Source: Streptomyces sp. NBC_00289
Lineage (GTDB): Bacteria > Actinomycetota > Actinomycetes > Streptomycetales > Streptomycetaceae
Direction of reading: 5' to 3'
DNA length: 64,000 bases
Assembly: GCF_041435115.1 (NCBI RefSeq)
Contig: NZ_CP108048.1
Span: 1-64,000 of the forward strand
The notes below the pieces were generated by a model, which worked only from the letters and a program-made list of their open reading frames with translations, did no database searches and had not been told where the DNA came from. Shown piece after piece: positions 53,729-62,716 of the stretch (positions within the stretch are counted from its first letter, which is position 1; each line of letters starts with the position of its first letter). Position numbers and translations under genes: made by a program.

Positions 53729-54232
53729 AGATCAGGGCACTGGCGCCAGCCAGCAGGAGCAGGGCGAGAGCGGCGAGACTCAGGTCGACCGCGCGCAGCT
53801 GGCGGTACTTGCCGACCGCAATCCGGGACAACACCCGGATACGGGCGGCACGAGTGTCGCCCTGCATGCAGGCGACGATCTCGTGGTCGTCGTCCAGGCC
53901 GGCCCACGGAAACGATGCGCGTCCATCGCCGCCCAGGCGGGGCCGGACCACCAGGAGCAGCAGGACAGCGGCCGCGGCCAGAGCCAGGACAGCGACCTCA
54001 CCTAAGGCCCGGGGAGCGGCGGCAGGTGCGGGTCGGCAACGGACGCGAGGCCGGCCAGGACGGCGCCGTTGAAAGCGAGCAGCAGGGAGGCCTTGCCGTC
54101 GGTGCGGGCGGAAACGCCCGCCACCGTAGCGCAGGCGGCGTCCAGGTTCTGGTCCGCGTCGACGGTGGCCGTGTCGAGGCCCGCCGTGGCGGTGGGCGCG
54201 GATGGGGTGCGGGAAGACCAGGCAAGAGCCAT
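53729..54232 (-). pseudogene. Pycsar-effector-like (DUF5706) membrane protein, frameshifted
   Basis: The first frame, MALAWSSRTPSAPTATAGLD then DGKASLLLAFNGAVLAGLAS, ends at 54002. The expected continuation lies in the next frame: ALGEVAVLALAAAAVLLLLV, RPRLGGDGRASFPWAGL and IRVLSRIAVGKYRQLRAVDL, with a last membrane segment AALALLLLAG. Adding one C to CTCCCCGGGCC near 54007 joins them. The whole is the four-helix layout of Pycsar effector (PycTM) proteins, which damage the membrane when a cyclic pyrimidine nucleotide binds. No pyrimidine cyclase is nearby. RBS GAAGGAG precedes the ATG. Confidence 0.65.
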
Positions 54233-54262
54233 GGGTGACTACTCCTTCGGCCAGCTCGTTGA

Positions 54263-54691
54263 TCAGGCGGCGAGGTGATGGGTGGTGTCAGCGGGGAGGG
54301 TGTAGGTGCCGGGGGCGGCGGGGGTTCCGTCGAAACACTCCAAGCACATGCCGAGGGTGCGCAGCGGCAAGCACGCGTCATAGCGTCGGCGGCACCGGGG
54401 ACAGGTCTGTCTCGCTGCCATCGCGCGATCGAGCGCTGCTTCCTTGGCCAGCGTCATCGGCCGTACCGGCTTCGCCAGGTCGATGCGGTAGAAGTAGGCC
54501 ACCCTGCGGCCACCGCGCCAGGTGACCTCCACGACGGGGTCCTGGCCGCCGGGGCGCAAAGACCCAAAGCACGTAACTGGCGGCGCGTGGCTAGCCCTTT
54601 CGGGGCCTGGCCCCAGTCGTAACGGGAACCGGTCGATTCCGTCGTCGTAGACGTCGACGTCGACCAGTTCCTCCTTCGGCCGGCTACCCAT
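54263..54691 (-). CDS. RRQRL-type zinc-binding protein with scrambled motif region
   Basis: 142 residues. The latter half matches the family well (LRPGGQDPVVEVTWRGG, RVAYFYRIDLAKPVRPMTLA, zinc ribbon CPRCRRRYDACLPLRTLGMC). At about 25-48 the in-frame protein reads LRLGPGPERASHAPPV, but another frame reads YDWGQAPKGLATRRQLRALG, the normal family motif. Two opposite one-base changes around 54620 and 54562 would explain it. The gene is still open. ATG 54691 has GGAG upstream. Such proteins accompany transfer genes on Streptomyces plasmids. Confidence 0.75.
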   Translation of the reverse strand: MGSRPKEELVDVDVYDDGIDRFPLRLGPGPERASHAPPVTCFGSLRPGGQDPVVEVTWRGGRRVAYFYRIDLAKPVRPMTLAKEAALDRAMAARQTCPRCRRRYDACLPLRTLGMCLECFDGTPAAPGTYTLPADTTHHLAA

Positions 54692-54815
54692 CACGCACTC
54701 CAGGTGCCGGGCAGGCGGTCGGGGCGGTGCGGGTAGCGGGGGCCGGCCGATCCGGCGGCGCGGGCGGGAAATGAGCACGCGTGATCTCCTCCAACAGGTT
54801 GGGCGGGGCAGCACT

Positions 54816-54845
54816 GCGCCCGCCGGCGTTTTCGTCGGCGGGCGC
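54816..54845. terminator. Hairpin terminator
   Basis: Stem GCGCCCGCCG (54816-54825) with 54836-54845 and a 10-base loop containing TTTT. It lies upstream of the RRQRL-type gene in the gap 54692-55010, which has no supported gene. Confidence 0.55.
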
Positions 54846-54958
54846 GGAAGGCGGGTGGGGCAGGTGGCCGGGCGGCCTGTTCGGTCCTCGCAAAACCGCG
54901 CCGATCGGGGCAGGGCGGGAGCCAGGCGGAGCACCTGGAAGGTGAGAGGACAGGCTGA

Positions 54959-54987
54959 CGGCCCGCACCCGGGAAGGGGGCGGGCCG
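54959..54987 (-). terminator. Terminator of the transfer operon
   Basis: Stem CGGCCCGC (54959-54966) with GCGGGCCG (54980-54987). It sits 24 bp beyond the stop of the VirB4-like gene and would end the minus-strand transfer operon. Confidence 0.65.
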
Positions 54988-55010
54988 TCGCCGCTAGAAG
55001 GGAGATTGCG

Positions 55011-57113
55011 TCAGTCAGGAGGCAGCTCGTCTCCGGTTTCTGCGTCGTAGGCAATCCCGCTCGGAGACAATCGGACGCTACGGAAGTCTGCCCGCGAGCC
55101 TTCCTTCCAGCTTTTTCCGCCGATCGCGATTCGCACTGTCACGTCCGCGAGCGGGTCCTCTACCGGAAGCGAAAGCTCAGGGGTCTTGGGGTACCACCTG
55201 TCATCCCCTCGAGCACTTTGAGCGCTTTTCCCTGAGGCATCGATCCGCAGATACTTGGCGTTGCGGTCGAAGTAGGAGCGCAGTTCCACTACGACGTGGT
55301 CCCTGGCGCTGTTCCATTGCGCCACCACGTCCGCGTGAACGCCGTCGATGCGGACTGCCGCTCCGGACCGTCCCTTGTACGCGGCGGCTTTCTGCTGGCG
55401 CTCCTGGGTGTGCTGTTCATCATTGGCGTGCTGCCACACGCCGACTGCCGTGATGGACAACGCCGCGATAGCAGCGACGTAGGGCCAAGCCCGCCGACGC
55501 GTCGGTGCGGGCTGCCTCTCGTCAGGAGTCAGCAGGGCGGGTGCGGGCGGCTGCGGCACGCTATGCCAGGCCGGGGACGTGCTGTCGCCGCTCTTGTCGA
55601 ACCAGTCCGCCTCGTTGCCCATGCGGGCGACGGTAGCGCGCAGTTGCGCTGCCTGTCCGGGGTCACCGCGCAGTTCTGCCACTTGCGCACGGGTCTCCAA
55701 CCACGCAAGTGCCTGGGTGGAGTTGAGGCCGTGGGAGGTGATGTCCTCTCGCTCGCCGACGGCAGCCAGTTGAGCGGCCTCGTCGAACCGGCCGGCCAGC
55801 GCGGCCTTCAAAACTGTCTCGTGTCGGGCAAGGCCGAAGTGGCAGATGTCGATGACGTTGGACGGCATGTCCCAGTCCCAGGCGACGGCGCCACCGATCT
55901 CCGTCTGTGTCTCATCGTCCTGCTCGATCTCGATGCTCAGGGCCTGCTGCGCCTTGCGGCGGCGCGAGGATGTGTCGGTGAGTGTGGCTTCCTCTTCGCT
56001 GAGGACGGTCTGGATGATGTCGACGTGGTCCGGACCGACCTTCCATACGGCCTGTCCCGGATCGAGCGCCGGGATCTTTTCGACAGCCCAGGCGGGCAGA
56101 CCGAGCAGTGAACCGACGATGGCCGCCTCTTCGGGACCGAGGCGTCCGACGTGGGCGATCTCGCACAGCCGCGCCAGGTCCTGCGCCCTGCCCTCACCGA
56201 GGTCGGACAGCGTGTGCATCACCACGTCCAAACTCAGCGCGGCCTTGCGGGAGTTCTTCAGCAGCCGCTGGATCAGCTCGCTCGTGGCTGGGGACAGCAG
56301 AATCTGCCACGCCTCCTCGAGGACCAGGTGCCGGTGCACGGCGGTCGACTGGCGCAGCCACACCTGCTCTGCCCAGCACGACACCGCGGCCATCAGCGAC
56401 GGAATCGCCGGGGAGTTGCGGTCCAGGGCGGAGAAGTCGAAGGACAGGATCGGAAGGTTCGTCTCGGGGAGGCTCGCGTCCTGGCCGTCAAACAGGCCGC
56501 GGAGCGAGCCCTCCGTGTAGCGGGACAGGGCGATCGCTGCGCCCTCGCCCCACTCACTGAGCTTGGTGGCGGGCCACCGGCCGTTTTCAGGGGTGACCAG
56601 GGCGTCCACCAGACCGGTCAGCGATGTCGCCTTCGGGTGGGTCAGCGCGTGCTGGAGTGCGTGAGTGGCCTGGTGGGTGAGGGCGCCGGGCTCAACAGCC
56701 AGGATCAGCGAGCGGATCAGCTGCTCGCGGACCCCCGGCGGGAAGAGCGTGCTGACCGGGTTGAGGGTGAAAGTGCCGGCCTCGATGACTCTGCCTCCTA
56801 GGGAGCGGACCAGCGGCGCCCATTCGCCGCCGGCACTGTCCTCGCCGAAGGAGTCGATGATGACGGCCTGGTGGGCATGGTGGAGGATCTCGCGTCGGAT
56901 CCGCGCCTTCGCCGTCGAGGACTTGCCGGAGCCGAGACCACCCAGGGCCAGGCTGTTCGTGGCGGGCAGGACGGCCGTGTCGGTCAGCACGGGGGAGAGG
57001 TGGAAGAGGCGCCCGTCCAGCAGCGACCGGCCGATCGGAACGCCGGGAAACCGGGTGCTGGACGCGACAAGCGGCGCCGTGATCGCGGCGTGGTTGGAGG
57101 GCAGGCGGATCAT
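55011..57113 (-). CDS. VirB4-like transfer ATPase fused to a TPR and membrane-anchored tail
   Basis: 700 residues. The ATPase part has Walker A GGLGSGKSS (about 58-66), a Walker B in HRHLVLEEAWQILL and LSLDVVMHTLSDLGEGRAQD, as in actinomycete VirB4/TraC proteins. About 435-500 is TPR-like (ARHETVLKAALAGRFDEAAQ). A single membrane segment follows (WPYVAAIAALSITAVGVW, about 537-554), and the last 140 residues are predicted outside, with beta-like character (SYFDRNAKYLRIDASG). Usual VirB4 proteins lack this tail. Start codon overlaps the stop of the gene before (TGATG). Provides energy for conjugal transfer. Confidence 0.75.
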   Translation of the reverse strand: MIRLPSNHAAITAPLVASSTRFPGVPIGRSLLDGRLFHLSPVLTDTAVLPATNSLALGGLGSGKSSTAKARIRREILHHAHQAVIIDSFGEDSAGGEWAPLVRSLGGRVIEAGTFTLNPVSTLFPPGVREQLIRSLILAVEPGALTHQATHALQHALTHPKATSLTGLVDALVTPENGRWPATKLSEWGEGAAIALSRYTEGSLRGLFDGQDASLPETNLPILSFDFSALDRNSPAIPSLMAAVSCWAEQVWLRQSTAVHRHLVLEEAWQILLSPATSELIQRLLKNSRKAALSLDVVMHTLSDLGEGRAQDLARLCEIAHVGRLGPEEAAIVGSLLGLPAWAVEKIPALDPGQAVWKVGPDHVDIIQTVLSEEEATLTDTSSRRRKAQQALSIEIEQDDETQTEIGGAVAWDWDMPSNVIDICHFGLARHETVLKAALAGRFDEAAQLAAVGEREDITSHGLNSTQALAWLETRAQVAELRGDPGQAAQLRATVARMGNEADWFDKSGDSTSPAWHSVPQPPAPALLTPDERQPAPTRRRAWPYVAAIAALSITAVGVWQHANDEQHTQERQQKAAAYKGRSGAAVRIDGVHADVVAQWNSARDHVVVELRSYFDRNAKYLRIDASGKSAQSARGDDRWYPKTPELSLPVEDPLADVTVRIAIGGKSWKEGSRADFRSVRLSPSGIAYDAETGDELPPD

Positions 57114-58186
57114 CAGAGGATCGCCCCTTTCCTGGTGGAGGCCCCGTGCGGGGTGGTCATCACGTGAGCGCGGTGCTGCTGGCCAGCGAGCCAGTCGAGA
57201 CGGATGCGGTGCCGGTCGGCGGCGAGAGAGGCCTGCCAGCGGGCGTCGGTGACAGCCTCAGGGCTGTCGCCCCACACCGTCAGGTAGGCGTCGATGTCCA
57301 CGAGCGTCGCGCCCTGGACCAGGGCGCCATGGGTGGTCCCGCTGGCCAGATCGTGGGCGTCCTGCTTGACCTTGTCGGTGGTGAACGCCTCGCTCGCGGC
57401 GCGCTGCCACTTTGCGGATCGGCGGGACTGGCCTACCGGCAGCGGCCGGTAGAGGACGGCGAACGAGCGGTCTGCGTCTGTGCCGAGCAGCATCTTCGGC
57501 ATGAGGTCGCCGTCGGTTTCCTCGGGCCAGGACGTGATCCGGGCCGTGGCAGCGAACCGTCCGTCGTCCAACGCGACCCAGCCCGCGCCGCGATCGGCGA
57601 TAGCAGGGATTGGATCCGGCGTGATGGGCATGAGGGCGCCGAGCGCGGCGAACTCACCCGCGAGCGTGTCCAGGACACGGTCCGGCTGACCGGCCAGGCC
57701 CTTGGGCACGTGGACGGAGACCGTCTGCGTGTGGGCGGTGTGATCGCCGTTCGCCGCGTGATGGGTGACGTGGACCTGGACGCCTGCGCTGCGGGCCTGG
57801 CCGCCGGCGAACGCCAGCGCCCGGGAGAACTGGTCGTGGAACGCGGTCCGGCGCTGTTCGTCCTGCATGGTGCCGTGGTCCGGGTACACGGCCCACGTCG
57901 CGGTGGCGCCGGGGCGTCCCGTCATCGTGTTGGGCACCGTGCGTTCGCGCAGGTGCCGATAGCCGACAGCCGCCCATCGGCTGAGCGAACGCGGGCCCGG
58001 CGCGATGTTGAGCAGCGCGGCGGCCGCGCCGACCGCGCCGAACGTCCACACGGGTGGTGGGGTGAGCATTGCCGACATCAGGACGGCGCTCCCGAGTCCG
58101 GCGTTCGCCTTCGTCAGCAGCGTCTCGGAAGGGCTGAGTCCGCGCTGTACAGCGGGGATCCGGTAGCCGGGAGTCAGGGAGTACAC
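57113..58186 (-). CDS. SCO6880-like transfer membrane protein (PrgI/VirB3-type start)
   Basis: 357 residues. Two close membrane segments near the N-terminus (LGSAVLMSAMLTPPPVWTFG, AVGAAAALLN), a conserved GYRHLRERT, and a soluble part like the N-terminal domain of VirB4 (AFHDQFSRALAFAGGQARSA, SWPEETDGDLMPKMLLGT). Together with the next gene it would make up a split VirB4 unit. Start ATG 58186 is the family-like MYSLTPGYRIP. Confidence 0.7.
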   Translation of the reverse strand: MYSLTPGYRIPAVQRGLSPSETLLTKANAGLGSAVLMSAMLTPPPVWTFGAVGAAAALLNIAPGPRSLSRWAAVGYRHLRERTVPNTMTGRPGATATWAVYPDHGTMQDEQRRTAFHDQFSRALAFAGGQARSAGVQVHVTHHAANGDHTAHTQTVSVHVPKGLAGQPDRVLDTLAGEFAALGALMPITPDPIPAIADRGAGWVALDDGRFAATARITSWPEETDGDLMPKMLLGTDADRSFAVLYRPLPVGQSRRSAKWQRAASEAFTTDKVKQDAHDLASGTTHGALVQGATLVDIDAYLTVWGDSPEAVTDARWQASLAADRHRIRLDWLAGQQHRAHVMTTPHGASTRKGAIL

Positions 58187-58276
58187 GAGCTCTCCTTCGA
58201 GGTTGGACCATCCGGGTTCCGGCCTCGGCGCCCACCCGGATAGGCGGGCGGGCGTCGGGCCCGGGAGACGGACGGG

Positions 58277-59554
58277 CTACGGGTTGGTTGTCTGGCCCGG
58301 ACCTGGTGGCGGGTTCGGGGCAGCACGCCGGGGGCCCGGCGTGCGGGGTGGGGTGGTCCCGGCCGCCGGGGCGGCGGGTCCGGGGGTCTGCGGCTGGACA
58401 GCTGTGCGGGCCTGCTGGCGTGCGCGGGTGATCTCCGCTGTGCGGGCTGCGCGTTCACGGACCTGGGTGATGGTGGATGCCGTGGTCAGCTGGCCCTCGC
58501 GCTTGCGCTGGGTGACGCCGTACGCGGCGAACAGCACACCCCGGTCCTGATGGACCGCACGGCCCGGCGTGTCCACCGTGCGCAGTCCACGCGGCGCGTT
58601 CTCGCGCTCGTAGACGTCCGGGGCGCCGGCCCGCACGACCACCCGGGCGAGCCGGTTGTCCGTGCGGCGTTCCACCAGCGACCGGGCGCCGCGGGCGACC
58701 TTGGGACCGAAGTAGGGCACCCCATGGAAAATCATCCGCAGCATCAACGCGTCCGCAGCAACCAGCAGGACAGAGTCGACTACGAGCGAGCCCTGGGCCA
58801 GCTTCACGAACGGTGCGAGGAGTAGCAGCGCGAACGGGGCGAACATGAGCCCCAGCAGCCTCCCCGCCCATGCCTTGACCGCGGATGTGTCGCCCCCTCG
58901 TGCCAGCGACGCCAGCACGAGGGGAGCCATGCACACGAACACCAGGATGCCGAGCTGGCGGGTCATGAACACCAGCGCAGCCAACGCCAGGGCGACGACC
59001 AGAGCACTGAAGATGATCAGGAGTGCGAGGGGGTTCCCCGCGTCCGCTCCATGCTCCATGTCGGTGCTGATCGCGCCGAACAGGGTGGATTCGTCGCTGG
59101 CGAACGCGGCCGTGAACGCGGCACTCACGGCCCGGTTCAGCAGCATCACCACCCCTGGGATCGACGCCATGCCGGCCACGGCGGCCAGAGACCACCCGGT
59201 GGAAGCGCCCATCTGCTTCAGGCGGGGTGCGCCCTGCCAGGCGGTCAGGGCGCACACAACGACCACGCACACGAAGATCGCAACGGCCAGATGCTGACCG
59301 AGCCAGAGGAACTGCGCGTACACGCCGCTGTCGGCCTTCGTCGGCGCCCACGCGTCCTTCGGTGCAACCAGGCCGTTGATCTTCTTGATCAAGCTGTCAG
59401 CGAGACGTCTGACGTGGTCGGAGGCGCCGTCGGTGAGGCCACTGCTCCCGCCGGCGCCGGGAGAGCCGCCCCCGCCGCTGTGGTCGCTGACGCAGTATTC
59501 GTAGCCGGGCGTGCCCTTGAGGGCGTCGCATGGGTCCTCTTGCAGGTACGCCAT
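58277..59554 (-). CDS. VirB6/TrbL-like polytopic membrane protein
   Basis: 425 residues. Six or so membrane segments, for example FLWLGQHLAVAIFVCVVVVC, ALLIIFSALVVALALAALVF and LLGLMFAPFALLLLAPFVKL, with a loop LNRAVSAAFTAAFASDESTL. The C-terminal 80 residues are basic and Pro-rich. This topology and operon place suggest the VirB6-like channel subunit. The start MAYLQEDPCDALKGTPGYEY is preceded by AGGAG-like GCGCATGG; other starts seem less likely. Confidence 0.75.
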   Translation of the reverse strand: MAYLQEDPCDALKGTPGYEYCVSDHSGGGGSPGAGGSSGLTDGASDHVRRLADSLIKKINGLVAPKDAWAPTKADSGVYAQFLWLGQHLAVAIFVCVVVVCALTAWQGAPRLKQMGASTGWSLAAVAGMASIPGVVMLLNRAVSAAFTAAFASDESTLFGAISTDMEHGADAGNPLALLIIFSALVVALALAALVFMTRQLGILVFVCMAPLVLASLARGGDTSAVKAWAGRLLGLMFAPFALLLLAPFVKLAQGSLVVDSVLLVAADALMLRMIFHGVPYFGPKVARGARSLVERRTDNRLARVVVRAGAPDVYERENAPRGLRTVDTPGRAVHQDRGVLFAAYGVTQRKREGQLTTASTITQVRERAARTAEITRARQQARTAVQPQTPGPAAPAAGTTPPRTPGPRRAAPNPPPGPGQTTNP

Positions 59555-59559
59555 GCGCG

Positions 59560-59835
59560 TCAGCCCTTGGCTTCGGTGACGGTGGAGAACAGGGTGTCGC
59601 CGTAGAGCGCGAGGATCACGGCGACGAACAGGGTGCCGATCGCCATGGACCCCTTCCTCAGGGCGCCCTTGGGGTCGTTGGACAGCTGCAGCAGCATCCT
59701 GACCGCGATCACGGCGATCACGGCGGCGATGCCCTTGGTGACCAGACCACCGCCGGTCAGGCCGATCGTGTCGAAGAAGTCCTTGAACCCGCCGCTCATG
59801 TCGACGGGCTTGGCGAGGGTCGTGAACTTAGGCAT
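59560..59835 (-). CDS. Small two-helix membrane protein (VirB2-like)
   Basis: 91 residues: FKDFFDTIGLTGGGLVTKGI followed by two membrane segments (AAVIAVIAVRMLLQLS and GTLFVAVILALYGDTLF). Size, topology and position between the lytic transglycosylase and VirB6-like genes fit a pilin-type VirB2 homologue. No sequence signature proves it. Confidence 0.6.
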   Translation of the reverse strand: MPKFTTLAKPVDMSGGFKDFFDTIGLTGGGLVTKGIAAVIAVIAVRMLLQLSNDPKGALRKGSMAIGTLFVAVILALYGDTLFSTVTEAKG

Positions 59836-59838
59836 GGG

Positions 59839-60837
59839 TCAGATCTCCCTGTTGTGGTGGGGTACGGGGCGGGCGACGGCGTAGAGGTCGGTCATCGTGT
59901 CCATGGGGTCGATGCGGACGTTCGTGCCGGGCCGGGGGGCGTCGATAATCCATCCGCCCCCGATGGCAATTCCGACGTGGTGAATGCTGGTGGGACTGGC
60001 GCCGTAAAAGACGAGGTCTCCGGGGCGTACATCTCCCGGCTTGACGGGTTCGGATGCGGCGTACTGCTGGGCTGCCGTGCGGGGCAGGCTGATGCCTGCT
60101 TTCGCGTAGGCGTAGAGCGTGAGTCCGGAGCAGTCGAACCCGGCAATTTTCTTTCCGGAGTGCCCATTGGGGGAGCAGCAGATTCCCGTGCTGGGCCCGC
60201 TTGGATTGCCGCCACCCCATGAATACGGTGTGCCGAGCATTCCGCTGGCCGCACTGATGGCAGCGGCGGCCTGATTTGTGGTCGCGGTCGCTCCGCCACC
60301 TGCGGTTTTACCGGCCAGTGCGGAGATCGACCTGACGTAGTTCTGTGTCTCTTTGTAGGGAGGCACGCCACCATATTTTTTGACGGCGCCGGATCCAGCG
60401 TTGTAGGCGGCGAGCATGTTGCTCTGCGCATTGCCGGGAACGCCTTTGACATCTTTGGCGATGTCGCAGAGATATTTCGCGGCGGAGGGGATCGCGTCTC
60501 CGGGATCCCACACGTCGCGTTTACCGTCGCTGTTTCCGTCGATGCCGTGGTTTTCCCACGTGGACGGCATGAACTGCGCGACACCCTCGGCACCCACAGG
60601 AGAGCTGGCTTTCGGATTGAAGCCGCTTTCCTGTGTGAGCAGGGCGCCGAGCAGGTTGGGTGTGACTTCGGGGCAGGTATTTCCTGCGTCCTGCACGAGG
60701 GACCGGTATTGGGCGGGGATGGACAGGCTGAGAGCGGCTCCCATGACGGGGTCGTCGCCGGCGGCCTGGACGAGCGCGGCCGCGACGACGGCCACGATTG
60801 CCCCGATGCCGATCGTGGTGGCTACAGAGGCTCGCAA
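59839..60837 (-). CDS. Bifunctional lytic transglycosylase / NlpC-P60 peptidase
   Basis: 332 residues. Signal-anchor ATTIGIGAIVAVVAAALVQA; lytic transglycosylase domain with the catalytic Glu in GALLTQESGFNPKASSP and VAQFMPSTWENHGIDG; then NlpC/P60 domain with Cys in GFDCSGLTLYAYAKAG, His in SIHHVGIAIGGGWII and the third residue near DAPRP. It opens the cell wall for the transfer apparatus, as VirB1 does. Start 60837. Confidence 0.88.
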   Translation of the reverse strand: MRASVATTIGIGAIVAVVAAALVQAAGDDPVMGAALSLSIPAQYRSLVQDAGNTCPEVTPNLLGALLTQESGFNPKASSPVGAEGVAQFMPSTWENHGIDGNSDGKRDVWDPGDAIPSAAKYLCDIAKDVKGVPGNAQSNMLAAYNAGSGAVKKYGGVPPYKETQNYVRSISALAGKTAGGGATATTNQAAAAISAASGMLGTPYSWGGGNPSGPSTGICCSPNGHSGKKIAGFDCSGLTLYAYAKAGISLPRTAAQQYAASEPVKPGDVRPGDLVFYGASPTSIHHVGIAIGGGWIIDAPRPGTNVRIDPMDTMTDLYAVARPVPHHNREI

Positions 60838-60885
60838 CGCGGTTTCCCTCCTTCCTGACGTTTTTGATCATTTGCACTGGTCAAG

Positions 60886-61004
60886 ACCGTCACGAGGGAC
60901 CGCCGGGGGACCGTCATGGCACCGGCATGCGCGAGGCGGCATGCCGGTGCCATGACGGTGGTTGACGGTGCTGTGACGGTGGTCTGCCGGTGCCTCGTGA
61001 CGGT
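60886..61004. repeat. TGACGGT repeat cluster with a 21-bp perfect hairpin
   Basis: ACCGTCA at 60886-60892 and 60910-60916, and TGACGGT at 60953-60959, 60963-60969, 60974-60980 and 60998-61004. The arms 60910-60930 and 60939-60959 form a perfect 21-bp stem with loop GCGAGGCG. It lies between the traB stop and the next gene. It could be a binding site for TraB or another transfer protein, or an operator/terminator. Confidence 0.6.
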
Positions 61005-62644
61005 CACGAGCCGGATTTGGCGGCCTTGATGAGGTCGGCCAGCAGGTAGCCGCGGCCCTTCCCTGTGCGGCTGGCGGAAACACCGAGCAAATTGCTCAGT
61101 TGCTTTCCGCGCTCGGTGGCGTCGTCCTCATGGATGCCGAGTGCGGGCGCCAGTTCTGCCGTGGTCATGAAATCTGCCTCGTTGCTCCGCAGCAAGGCGA
61201 TTGCCTTGGTGAGCGGAGATTCCGGGATCGCTTCGATCGCCTGTTTCTGCCTGTCGATCACTTCGTCGACTACGTCCCAGATGAACTGATCCTCGAAGTT
61301 GAATCCGCGGAGCAGCGTGGAGCGTCCCTGGGTGAACAGGACGGCCTGGCCCTTGATGTCCGGGTCCAGGAGCGCCGGATTGATCGGCGCGACCGTCTCG
61401 AAGTAGGTGTCCCCGAGGGCGACTTTGGCCGTTCCGGACGATGCCACGTACAGGCACAGCCGGTAGAGGAACTGATCGCGGACCATGACCGGAATGGCGT
61501 TCGTAGACGGACGCTGGGTCATGAGAATCGTGGAGATCCCCGATTCCAAGGATTTCGCGACCAACGAGCGGGTCTTTTCCGCGATCCGCCGGGCGTCTTC
61601 CTTTCCCTCCTTGGATTCATCGCTGGTGAAAAAGTCGGCCGCCTCATCCACGATGAAGATGACCGGCTTGAACTTCGGCAACGGCTTCCGGTCCTGGACG
61701 GCTTCCTTGATTTCCGCGTAACGCCTGTCCGAGCGGCCGTTCAGCTCATCGACCATGTCCTCGTAGACGGCAGGATCGTCGGACGACTCGTAGCGGAAGG
61801 CGGCTTTTTCGAACCGGGTCAGTCCGCAGAACTTTCCGTCCAGCAGATACAGTTCGAAGTCGCCGTAGGCGATCAGCAGGCAGGTGATGAGCCCGTTGAT
61901 CAGGGTGGTCTTGCCCATCTGGGTCATGCCGGCGACCAGCATGGACGCCTTGTCGAACGTGGGCACACCGGCCAGCTGGCCGGTGACGTCATGCCCGAGC
62001 GGCACCCCCGCGAACGTCACGATCTCCTGCCGGGTCGGGGCAGGGAACGGGTGGGTGAACGGCGGTTCGTGCAGCTTGAGGAGCTTGACGCGCCGTTCGT
62101 TGTCCCGGCTGCGCTCCATTTTCAGATGCAGGCGGGTCACGCCGAACATGCCGGCCACCGTGCCCAACTTCTTCTCGACGTCCTCATAGGTACGCCCCTT
62201 GGGCACGAGGAAGTCGTAGAGGCTGCCGGTCTGGACGTCGGTGACGGTGGCTTCGTCCTGCCGGATGACCTGGTCCCGGCCGATCGCACCAGCCGTGGTC
62301 AGCGCAGCCGTCAACTCCGGATGTACCGGGACGTTTTCCACGGCCGCCTCAGCCTCACCGGCCGATGCCGTGGACGATGACGATTCCTGCTTCAGAGCTG
62401 CCGCCGGCGCCTTCTCTCTCGCCCACATCGCCTTGAAGAGGGCCTTGGTCCGCCAGGCGGTGTAGCCGAGCGCGACCAGCGCGCCGGCGGTGAGCAGGAC
62501 GGTGGCCGGCCAGGACAGACCGAGCTTGTCCTTGATGGCGGCGAGGATGCCGAACGCGATCGCGAGGGTGCCGATCGCGCCTGCCGCCTGCCCGTACCCA
62601 TCGTCAGCGGCCATGGCGCTGGCCTGCTGTTTCTTCCTTCCCAC
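61004..62644 (-). CDS. traB: TraB/FtsK-like DNA translocase
   Basis: 546 residues. Two N-terminal membrane segments (GAIGTLAIAFGILAAI, TVLLTAGALVALGYTAW), then FtsK motor with Walker A GMTQMGKTTL (about 240-249), Walker B KPVIFIVDEAADFF and SLESGISTILMTQRPSTNAI. The last 60 residues (DFMTTAELAPALGIHEDDAT, LSNLLGVSASRTGKGRGYLL) make a winged-helix like FtsK gamma. Streptomyces TraB proteins move double-stranded plasmid DNA and bind clt repeats through this domain. Four GACCCGGC repeats lie just upstream. Start 62644. Confidence 0.85.
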   Translation of the reverse strand: MGRKKQQASAMAADDGYGQAAGAIGTLAIAFGILAAIKDKLGLSWPATVLLTAGALVALGYTAWRTKALFKAMWAREKAPAAALKQESSSSTASAGEAEAAVENVPVHPELTAALTTAGAIGRDQVIRQDEATVTDVQTGSLYDFLVPKGRTYEDVEKKLGTVAGMFGVTRLHLKMERSRDNERRVKLLKLHEPPFTHPFPAPTRQEIVTFAGVPLGHDVTGQLAGVPTFDKASMLVAGMTQMGKTTLINGLITCLLIAYGDFELYLLDGKFCGLTRFEKAAFRYESSDDPAVYEDMVDELNGRSDRRYAEIKEAVQDRKPLPKFKPVIFIVDEAADFFTSDESKEGKEDARRIAEKTRSLVAKSLESGISTILMTQRPSTNAIPVMVRDQFLYRLCLYVASSGTAKVALGDTYFETVAPINPALLDPDIKGQAVLFTQGRSTLLRGFNFEDQFIWDVVDEVIDRQKQAIEAIPESPLTKAIALLRSNEADFMTTAELAPALGIHEDDATERGKQLSNLLGVSASRTGKGRGYLLADLIKAAKSGS

Positions 62645-62716
62645 ATGCTCTCCGTGGTGGTCGTGAACACGGGCGCCCCCGCCACGTGTTCGGCTTCTGC
62701 GGGTGGTGTGGTGCTC

